Made by a program: the position numbers and the translations under genes. The notes under the pieces were generated by a model. The model was not told where the DNA came from. It saw only the letters and a list, made by a program, of their open reading frames with translations, and ran no database searches. From the NCBI GenBank assembly GCA_001001625.1, contig LCKU01000020.1, positions 1-9,023 on the forward strand: 9,023 nucleotides of DNA, written 5' to 3'. Source of the stretch: Parcubacteria group bacterium GW2011_GWA2_45_30. GTDB taxonomy: Bacteria > Patescibacteriota > Minisyncoccia > Sungbacterales > HO2-52-23. Positions 1-4,782 of this stretch are shown here, piece by piece. Numbering within the stretch: position 1 is the stretch's first letter; each line of letters opens with the position of its first letter.

Positions 1-1776
1 TAAATTTATTATATCACGCGCCGTGGATAAAACCGAGGTGGGGTAATAATTTTTCAAATCGTCTGTTTTGTCGGGAAAACCGAGTGTCGCCAACGGCCAG
101 AGCGCGGATGAGAACCAGGTATCCAAAACATCGGCCGACTGTTCCACGTCGCAATTTTTACAAAACGGACATTGTTTTGGTTTTTCCGCCGAAACAATAA
201 ATTGTTCTATTAATTCTCGATCACTTACGGGTTTAAAATCGTATGTATAAACCCACACTGGAGTTTTTTCATTTATGGTATTGAGGCTTATTTTTTGCGG
301 ATGACGTTTAAATGCCACCACAAGTTCCTCCCGCGTATTATATATTTTATGATGTTTCGGGTCTTTCAGATCTATTTCACCCGCGGTTGTTTTTTTAATT
401 TCAGTAATAGTCGCAAATCCAAAAATTTCTCCAGTAGCGCTATTTTCAAATGCCACACGATCCCCGATTTTAAATCCGTGATCACGCAGTCGGTAAGTCC
501 GCGTTTTATCTATGAATATCTGCGGGACAACGTCTCCGGCAAATCCCATTTTTTTTTCGGTCTGACTGTGCACGCCCATACAATACCAAACGGGCAAGCG
601 ATGCCCCCACCAGATTTGGCGCGATATACACCAGTCCTTGATATTGCCCAGCCAGTCAAAATAAACTTTCTCCCAGCGTTTGGGATGGAATTTCACTTTT
701 CCGGATTTGACTGCAACAACGGCTTGCTTGGCAAGCACATCCATTTTCAAAAACCATTGTTTGGAAAGGAGCGGCTCAATCACGGTTCCACAGCGATAAC
801 ACAGCGAAACATTGTGCGTATAATCTTCAATGTGTTCGCCAATGACTTTTAAAATCGGAATGTCGGGATGGCGTTGATAAATTTCAAAGTCGGTTGCATC
901 GTGAGCGGGCGTGACTTTAATAACGCCGGTTCCGAATTCCGGATCAGCCGCTTCATCCGCAACCATCTTTATTTTTATATCTTTGAGCTGGGACGGTTCT
1001 TCGCGGGGTACCGACGAATCCACCGATTGAATCGTAATTTCTTTCCCAATATATTGTTTATACCGCTTATCTTTGGGATTAACTGCCAACGCAGTGTCGC
1101 CTAATTTCGTTTCCGGCCGCACGGTTCCTAAAACAACCGGACCGTATTTTATATAGTAAAATTTTCCTTTTTCTTCCCGATATTCAATTTCCAAGTCAGA
1201 AAGAGAAGTCGCACAGCGCGTACACCAATTAATAGTGCGCTCGCCCCGATAAATCAAACCTTTTTTATAATAATGGATAAACGCTTCTTCCACCGCCTTT
1301 TTATATGCCTCGTCCATGGTAAAACGCGTACGCGACCAATCCATGGAAGAGCCGATTCTTTTGAATTGATCCAGAATTATATTCCCGTATTTTTCCTTCC
1401 ATTGCCAAACCGCCTCCAAAAATTTTTCTCGGCCGAGCTCATGACGCGATTTCCCTTCCTTACGGAGCTCTTTTTCCACCACATTTTGCGTGGCAATTCC
1501 GGCGTGATCTGTGCCGGGAAGCCATAATGTTTTAAATCCCTCCATCCGTTTTTTACGTATCAAAATGTCCTGGATCACAGCATTCAAGGCATGACCCATA
1601 TGTAGGGAGCCGGTCACATTAGGGGGGGGCACAACAATACTAAAGGTTTTAGATTTTAGGTTGTGGGTTGTAGGCGGCTTATCAGGATTAAAAAGGCCGC
1701 TCTCTTCCCAGAGTTTATAAATTTTTTCCTCAACATCTTTGGGATTATATTGTGGCGCGGGGAGTTCGCTTGCCAT
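1..1776 (-). CDS. valS: Valyl-tRNA synthetase (partial, C-terminus beyond left edge)
   Basis: Class Ia aminoacyl-tRNA synthetase that charges tRNA-Val in the cytoplasm; 592 residues lie in the window. Landmarks in order: PPPNVTGS then the HIGH-type motif HMGH (residues 59-62), GTDHAGIATQ, the zinc knuckle/CP1 entry NWCTRC, the editing-domain motif TVRPETKLGD (218-227; TTRPET in most homologues), PAHDATDFE, CYRCG before EPLLSKQWF, then SRQIWWGHRLPVWYC (ending at C399), CPFCKNC (C536, C539, C542), DVLDTWFSSALWP and YPTSVLSTARDII at the edge. KMSKS and the anticodon-binding domain lie outside. The ATG at 1776 is preceded in frame by TAG, so the start is fixed, but no Shine-Dalgarno is visible. 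Two oddities: an insert of about 100 residues (416-517) resembling an ASCH domain, and a seven-base repeat tract encoding residues around 36-45, just before the HIGH region. The frame is open throughout. Confidence 0.97.
   Translation of the reverse strand, partial: MASELPAPQYNPKDVEEKIYKLWEESGLFNPDKPPTTHNLKSKTFSIVVPPPNVTGSLHMGHALNAVIQDILIRKKRMEGFKTLWLPGTDHAGIATQNVVEKELRKEGKSRHELGREKFLEAVWQWKEKYGNIILDQFKRIGSSMDWSRTRFTMDEAYKKAVEEAFIHYYKKGLIYRGERTINWCTRCATSLSDLEIEYREEKGKFYYIKYGPVVLGTVRPETKLGDTALAVNPKDKRYKQYIGKEITIQSVDSSVPREEPSQLKDIKIKMVADEAADPEFGTGVIKVTPAHDATDFEIYQRHPDIPILKVIGEHIEDYTHNVSLCYRCGTVIEPLLSKQWFLKMDVLAKQAVVAVKSGKVKFHPKRWEKVYFDWLGNIKDWCISRQIWWGHRLPVWYCMGVHSQTEKKMGFAGDVVPQIFIDKTRTYRLRDHGFKIGDRVAFENSATGEIFGFATITEIKKTTAGEIDLKDPKHHKIYNTREELVVAFKRHPQKISLNTINEKTPVWVYTYDFKPVSDRELIEQFIVSAEKPKQCPFCKNCDVEQSADVLDTWFSSALWPLATLGFPDKTDDLKNYYPTSVLSTARDIINL
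226..531 (-). other. ASCH/PUA-like domain inserted in ValS
   Basis: Residues 416-517 of the ValS frame sit between VWYC (C399) and CPFCKNC (C536), where ordinary ValS has a short zinc-ribbon loop. The segment reads like a complete ASCH domain: KTRTYRLRD (424-432), then IGDRVAFE, TGEIFGFATITEI, YNTREELVVAFKRH and a closing strand TPVWVYTYDFKPV. Known of the family: ASCH domains have a PUA-like beta-barrel, are usually predicted to bind RNA, and some act as N4-acetylcytidine amidohydrolases using a K..T pair of the kind seen in KTRT. Inferred: an RNA-contacting or regulatory insert in the synthetase. The frame is open on both sides, so it belongs to the ValS polypeptide. Confidence 0.72.
1644..1671. 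repeat. Seven-base tandem repeat tract inside valS
   Basis: Four consecutive heptamers on the plus strand, AGGTTTT, AGATTTT, AGGTTGT, GGGTTGT, match RGRTTKT with a strict 7-bp period. On minus they encode part of PTTHNLKSKT, a low-complexity stretch between the N-terminal helix of ValS and its PPPNVTG strand. The tract keeps the frame and lies in a region where ValS length is expected to vary. Confidence 0.75.
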
Positions 1777-1798
1777 GGCTGCAGTGATATGCTATAAA
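1770..1798 (+). promoter_or_regulatory. Sigma70-type promoter for the small-protein/nucleotidyltransferase operon
   Basis: TTGCCA at 1770-1775, a 17-bp spacer ending in TGC (extended -10), then TATAAA at 1793-1798. The expected transcription start is near 1805, leaving an untranslated leader of about 34 nt before the ATG at 1839. The -35 box lies over the first codons of the divergent valS gene, so polymerase binding here could interfere with valS initiation. No operator repeat is obvious. Assigned by consensus match only. Confidence 0.6.
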
Positions 1799-1838
1799 TT
1801 ATTACATAAAATTGGGCCTTTGAAAATGGAGAATTACA

Positions 1839-2000
1839 ATGAAGAAATTGAATGTGGGTGAACTTCTGGCAAAATCTCCAGAACTTTCCGATAGTGAGCG
1901 GGAGCGGATCAGGAAAGAAGCTGAAGAGTCGTTCCGGCAAATATTAAAATCCGTCGAAGAATCAATGCGGCGAATGGAGATGGAAGTAGGAAGGAGCTGA
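1839..2000 (+). CDS. 53-aa charged helical small protein, unknown function
   Basis: The reading frame starts at an ATG preceded by GGAG (1828-1831) with a 7-nt spacer and ends in TGA one base before the next ATG. The product begins MKKLNVGELLAKSPELSD, followed by a long stretch rich in E, R and K (SERERIRKEAEESFRQILKSVEES, broken here as SERERIRKEAEE / SFRQILKSVEES) and ends MRRMEMEVGRS. It should form one or two amphipathic helices with no membrane segment and no cysteines. Its good ribosome site, its own promoter and the tight coupling to the nucleotidyltransferase argue that it is real. A small partner or antitoxin-like protein for the downstream enzyme is a reasonable guess but unproven; I recognise no named family. 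Confidence 0.75.
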   Translation: MKKLNVGELLAKSPELSDSERERIRKEAEESFRQILKSVEESMRRMEMEVGRS

Positions 2001-2001
2001 T

Positions 2002-2631
2002 ATGTTTTGCAAAAGATGGAAACCAGAAGAACTTCTTCCAAAAGCAGAACTACTTTCTTGTATACTACAATTAGATTCGCGAGTCATTGGCGTTGCCCTG
2101 ACAGGATCGCTGGCGCGGCTTGAGCCTAAAATCCATGATATTGATCTGGTAGTTTTCCATGGCGGGTCAATGCCAGACGGCATAGCCCAGGATCCGGCGC
2201 GGATAGAACCGTACTACAATGACGATCTCTTTCTGTCCTCCGTATTGACGCCGCATATTTCCCGTATGCTTTCACAAGCAAGAGCAGAAGTGTCGGTAAA
2301 CTATATTTTTACCGGCATAAAGGCGCTCTGGGATTGTAAATATCTTAATTCGCTTGCCAAAGAAGAAAGATTGAAAGATTTTTATCGTCGGATTTTTTGC
2401 GATATTCCGCTCGTTATTTTGCATCCGATTGATCGTTTTGAAAAACTGATAGATAATCCGGTTAAAGCTTCAAACGTTTCGCTAAGTGGCAACACAACCA
2501 TTAACAGTCTTTGTTATCGCGGCTACAAAATCGAGCATCAATGTGCAAATCCCGCATGCCGGCCAAAACAGAGCTGGGCCGAATGTCGGAAAGAGATCAA
2601 ACGCCGCAAAAACCACTGGTGGCATCGGTAA
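2002..2631 (+). CDS. Nucleotidyltransferase-fold (MNT / Pol beta superfamily) protein with C-terminal Cys cluster
   Basis: 209 residues. The superfamily signature is clear: G35-S36 in ALTGSLARLE followed by H45-D46-I47-D48 (HDIDLVVF), the GS...DxD pattern whose aspartates bind the metal for nucleotidyl transfer. E96 in AEVSVNYIF is a candidate third carboxylate. The middle is mostly helical. The C-terminus has C171, C181, C186 and C195 plus a basic tail (KEIKRRKNHWWHR), suggesting a small metal-binding, possibly RNA-binding, tail. AAGGAG at 1991-1996 lies 5 nt before the ATG and inside the end of the small upstream gene, so translation is probably coupled. The stop lies 7 bp from the convergent tsaD stop. 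Substrate unknown; candidates are a small molecule, an RNA end, or a protein target as in nucleotidyltransferase toxins. Confidence 0.82.
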   Translation: MFCKRWKPEELLPKAELLSCILQLDSRVIGVALTGSLARLEPKIHDIDLVVFHGGSMPDGIAQDPARIEPYYNDDLFLSSVLTPHISRMLSQARAEVSVNYIFTGIKALWDCKYLNSLAKEERLKDFYRRIFCDIPLVILHPIDRFEKLIDNPVKASNVSLSGNTTINSLCYRGYKIEHQCANPACRPKQSWAECRKEIKRRKNHWWHR

Positions 2632-2638
2632 CATCCGC

Positions 2639-3907
2639 TCAATCAAGCCGTAAATTGGCATCCGCTTGGAGTTTTCTCCAGGCGATTTTTTTATCCATGA
2701 AATACGCCGCCGTGGCAATCATGAGGGCGTTGTCGCCAGCCAACGCGACATCTGACAACCGACACTTAACATTTGACGATTGACTACTGACGATTTTTGT
2801 CAATTCCTGACGCAGATGTTTGTTCGCCGCCACTCCGCCGCCCAGCAGAATTGTTTTGACTCTATATTCTTTCGCGGCGCGGATGGTTTTTTTAACCAAT
2901 ACCTCAACCACCGAATCCTGAAACTCTTTGGCAATAAACGGCCGCAAGAGTTTGGTTTTTTTTGGTCCCAAGTCGCGCGTCAAATACAGAACCGCGGTTT
3001 TAAGACCCGAGAATGAAAAGTTGTGATCTTTCGTATGTATCATGGGCCTGGGTAATTTAGCTTGTAGTTTGTAGTTGATAGCTGATAGTATTTCTGCTAC
3101 GGCAGAAATTTCCGGGCCGCCGGGATATCCCAATCCTAAAATTCGCGCCACTTTATCAAACGCCTCTCCGGCCGCATCATCTAACGTCTCACCAATCACT
3201 TTAAATTTTCCATGCGCGTTCATAAGAACCAATTCCGTATGTCCGCCGCTAACCAGCAGTGCTACTGCTGGAAATTCGAAATTCGAAATTCGAAATTCGA
3301 AACGGTTTTGAATTTGGGATTTAGAATTTTGAATTTGTTTCGGATTTCGTGCTTCGAATTTCGGATTTTCCTGTAATAGCGCCGAATACAAATGCCCCGC
3401 CATATGATTCACCGGAATTAGCGGCATGTTCCACAAATATGATAACGCTCGCGCGAAGTTCACTCCGACCCAAAGCGCCGGCGCCAAGCCCGGACCGTAA
3501 GTAACGGCGATTGCATCTATCGGGGGCGGATTCAATGGCAGAATTTTTTTGATAAATTGTTTTAAGAGTTCCGGTTCGCGCCCAAGGATAGTATTTAGTA
3601 TTAAGTATTTAGTATTAAGGGCTTTTGACTTTTCGCTCCTTAATACTTGATACTTAATACTTGATACTGATAATTTCGCTTCTTTCAGCGCCTGCAGCAA
3701 AATCGGCGCCAGATTTTTTTCGTGCTCGCGGCGCGCCAAATTCGGCACTACCCCGCCGAATTTTTTATGCAAAGGAATTTGGGAAAGTATGATGTGCGAC
3801 AAAACGCGAACGCGGGGCACGCGTTTTGTTCCGGAAAATTCCGCGATAGCAATCGACGTTTCATCACAACTGGTTTCAATAGCAAGAATTTTTATAAGTC
3901 TAGACAT
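2639..3907 (-). CDS. tsaD: tRNA N6-adenosine threonylcarbamoyltransferase, enlarged by repeats
   Basis: TsaD (Kae1/YgjD family) transfers the threonylcarbamoyl group from TC-AMP to A37 of ANN-reading tRNAs, with TsaB and TsaE in bacteria. Motifs in order: KILAIETSCDETS at the N-terminus, NHMAGHLYSALL (metal-binding histidines), LLVSGGHTELVL, GETLDDAAGEAFDKVARILG, FSFSGLKTAVLY, LGGGVAANKHLR and AGDNALMIATAAY. The chosen start (ATG at 3907) puts the family N-terminus MSRLIKILAIETS first; an in-frame ATG at 3940 would add 11 residues and cannot be excluded, as neither has a strong ribosome site. At 422 residues it is about 80 longer than the usual 340 or so. The excess maps to two inserts made of seven-base repeats (residues about 81-106 and 181-213); two further repeat tracts replace normal sequence without adding much length. 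All catalytic motifs survive. Confidence 0.96.
   Translation of the reverse strand: MSRLIKILAIETSCDETSIAIAEFSGTKRVPRVRVLSHIILSQIPLHKKFGGVVPNLARREHEKNLAPILLQALKEAKLSVSSIKYQVLRSEKSKALNTKYLILNTILGREPELLKQFIKKILPLNPPPIDAIAVTYGPGLAPALWVGVNFARALSYLWNMPLIPVNHMAGHLYSALLQENPKFEARNPKQIQNSKSQIQNRFEFRISNFEFPAVALLVSGGHTELVLMNAHGKFKVIGETLDDAAGEAFDKVARILGLGYPGGPEISAVAEILSAINYKLQAKLPRPMIHTKDHNFSFSGLKTAVLYLTRDLGPKKTKLLRPFIAKEFQDSVVEVLVKKTIRAAKEYRVKTILLGGGVAANKHLRQELTKIVSSQSSNVKCRLSDVALAGDNALMIATAAYFMDKKIAWRKLQADANLRLD
2743..2791. repeat. Seven-base repeat tract near the tsaD 3' end
   Basis: Seven consecutive heptamers on plus, ACGCGAC, ATCTGAC, AACCGAC, ACTTAAC, ATTTGAC, GATTGAC, TACTGAC, all end in GAC or AAC, so the period is exactly 7 bp over 49 bp. 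On minus they encode the stretch around SSQSSNVKCRLSDV, just before the AGDNALMIA motif, where other TsaD proteins have a hydrophobic strand and a PP(P)xxLC-type segment. Overall length is about normal here, so the repeat stands in for ordinary sequence. Confidence 0.75.
3056..3090. repeat. Seven-base repeat tract in mid tsaD
   Basis: Five heptamers, TTTAGCT, TGTAGTT, TGTAGTT, GATAGCT, GATAGTA, each carry TAG at positions 3-5. On minus they encode ILSAINYKLQAK, between the YPGGPEI motif and PRPMIHTKDHNFSFSG. This is a variable surface segment in the family. Confidence 0.75.
3271..3368. repeat. 14-unit seven-base repeat insert in tsaD
   Basis: Fourteen heptads in strict register: four identical copies of GAAATTC (3271-3298), then GAAACGG, TTTTGAA, TTTGGGA, TTTAGAA, TTTTGAA, TTTGTTT, and finally CGGATTT, CGTGCTT, CGAATTT, CGGATTT. 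The first and last groups are roughly reverse complements, so the tract can fold back with the TTTxGAA group in the loop. On minus it encodes a residue stretch beginning FEARNPKQIQN and ending EFRISNFEF, inserted between HLYSALLQ and AVALLVSGGH; homologues bridge this gap with only a few residues. Confidence 0.88.
3591..3667. repeat. Seven-base repeat inverted-repeat insert in tsaD
   Basis: Two 30-bp arms (3591-3620 and 3638-3667) flank a 17-base loop. Each arm is built of heptamers of the types TTTAGTA/TTAAGTA and TTAATAC/TTGATAC. The arms pair over 26 of 30 positions, the four mismatches falling as two 2-base bulges exactly two heptads apart. On minus the insert encodes IKYQVLRSEKSK followed by ALNTKYLILNT, placed between the KEAKLS helix and ELLKQFIKKI, a surface loop in TsaD. 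The frame stays open through the hairpin. Confidence 0.88.
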
Positions 3908-3980
3908 ACCACGTTTTATCCAATAAAAAAAGTTGGGCATTATTGCTCAACATTGTTAAAGAATTTATCTGCGAGTTCCT

Positions 3981-4658
3981 TTACGGCACTACTTCACATC
4001 GACAGGATTCTTCCTTGCAGATTTCACACTCATAAGGAAAAATCGCCCAAACAGCATCTTCAAGGTTGATTTCGAGTCGCGTAGCAAGCGCAAAAATCCA
4101 GGAAGCAATGTCAGCAAGCTCATGTTTGGCTTGATCAATATTTTTATGGCGGAACTCTTTGCTCATTTCTCCGGCCTCCTCCGCCAAATGGGCCGCAGTC
4201 TGAATCAATAAAATTCTGTCATTTTGCCAACCATAAAGTTTCGCGTGAAGAAGCTGGTGATCATGCAGAATTTCGGGTTCATGGCCACGGCGATCTCGTC
4301 GCAATCTCCTTAAAGCTTCTTCTTTGTTTGGAATTTTGGGATGTTCAGTACCACAAATACAATCTTTTTCTAGGAGACAATAAGGACAAACCGCCGGATA
4401 TTTATACCAAAGAATTTCTTGCAAGTCGCAGTCAAAACGGCTGGCCACCGCATTAAACCAAGAAAACGTTCGTGCCAGTTGCCGCAGAAGTTCCTTCCGC
4501 CTGTCTTTACGCGCCGATTCCATTACAAGAGAAATCTCTTCCATAAGAACACGGATAAGGTCACTATCGGTATAATGCTGTTTGTTCGTCTTATGATAAA
4601 TATGCTGAAACATCTTCTGAAATTCTCTTACGGTTCTAGGGCGTTCTAATAGTTCCAT
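3981..4658 (-). CDS. Tandem MazG-like protein, first copy lacking metal ligands
   Basis: 225 residues made of two similar all-alpha halves offset by about 120 residues. The C-terminal half has the MazG/all-alpha NTP pyrophosphatase pattern: E160-E161-x-x-E164, then E180-x-x-D183 in HELADIASW. The N-terminal half aligns without gaps through this core (EE at 40-41; SW at 66-67 against 186-187) but has L44, Q60 and R63 at the other three ligand positions, so it is probably not catalytic. Each half ends in a cysteine cluster: C91, C94, C100, C102 (CPYCLLEKDCIC) and C211, C214, C219, C221 (CEICKEESCRC), likely zinc sites. The ATG at 4658 is preferred because AAGGGA lies 4 nt upstream at 4663-4668; an upstream TTG at 4697 has no such support. 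It lies 73 bp upstream of the chosen tsaD start, probably cotranscribed. Predicted role: hydrolysis of NTPs or damaged dNTPs to monophosphates. Confidence 0.82.
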   Translation of the reverse strand: MELLERPRTVREFQKMFQHIYHKTNKQHYTDSDLIRVLMEEISLVMESARKDRRKELLRQLARTFSWFNAVASRFDCDLQEILWYKYPAVCPYCLLEKDCICGTEHPKIPNKEEALRRLRRDRRGHEPEILHDHQLLHAKLYGWQNDRILLIQTAAHLAEEAGEMSKEFRHKNIDQAKHELADIASWIFALATRLEINLEDAVWAIFPYECEICKEESCRCEVVP

Positions 4659-4689
4659 CTTGTCCCTTGTTATGATGAACTGAATACTA

Positions 4690-4716
4690 ATTAGCAAATA
4701 CTTCTGCTTGTGTCAA
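4690..4716 (-). promoter_or_regulatory. Possible promoter for the MazG-like gene
   Basis: Read on minus, a perfect TTGACA (4716-4711) lies upstream of the ATG at 4658. The best -10 candidates are weak: GCTAAT after 15 bp, or TAATTA after 17 bp. It follows directly after the hairpin at 4720-4751, the order expected for a terminator followed by a fresh promoter. Confidence 0.4.
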
Positions 4717-4719
4717 ATT

Positions 4720-4751
4720 CAAAATCGCGCGCCTGGAATCACGCGATTTTG
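4720..4751 (-). terminator. Hairpin between the HD phosphohydrolase and MazG-like genes
   Basis: Perfect 10-bp inverted repeat, CAAAATCGCG at 4720-4729 and CGCGATTTTG at 4742-4751, with a 12-base loop. It lies about 32 bp after the HD-gene stop. The T-tract is part of the stem rather than a clean tail, so termination would be partial; a protein-binding dyad is the alternative. Confidence 0.45.
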
Positions 4752-4782
4752 CATGTGATCCTTCCTTAACACGATGTAAATA

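Noticed and set aside
295..852. 185-codon plus-strand open frame
   Set aside because: It lies opposite valS, whose minus frame is continuous here and matches ValS and ASCH motifs. The plus translation has no recognisable domain.
1622..1629. G8 run as a frameshift or assembly error in valS
   Set aside because: The run encodes the conserved PPP of PPPNVTG, and the frame is correct on both sides.
1839..2631. Canonical HEPN/MNT toxin-antitoxin pair
   Set aside because: The partner is only 53 residues, with none of the R..(4-6)..H motif or four-helix length of a HEPN protein. A looser toxin-antitoxin-like role is kept only as a hypothesis.
2511..2783. 90-codon plus-strand frame across the nucleotidyltransferase/tsaD junction
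   Set aside because: It overlaps the ends of two convergent genes with clear motifs and is itself low in information.
3271..3667. CRISPR array
   Set aside because: Units are 7 bp, contiguous, without spacers, and lie inside an open reading frame.
3888..3975. Promoter for tsaD upstream of 3907
   Set aside because: Only weak matches with poor spacing (TTGAGC with TTTATT or TATTGG). Cotranscription with the MazG-like gene is simpler.
3981..4697. TTG at 4697 as the start of the MazG-like gene
   Set aside because: The internal ATG at 4658 has AAGGGA 4 nt upstream; the 13 extra residues look like leader sequence and have no counterpart in the repeat structure of the protein.
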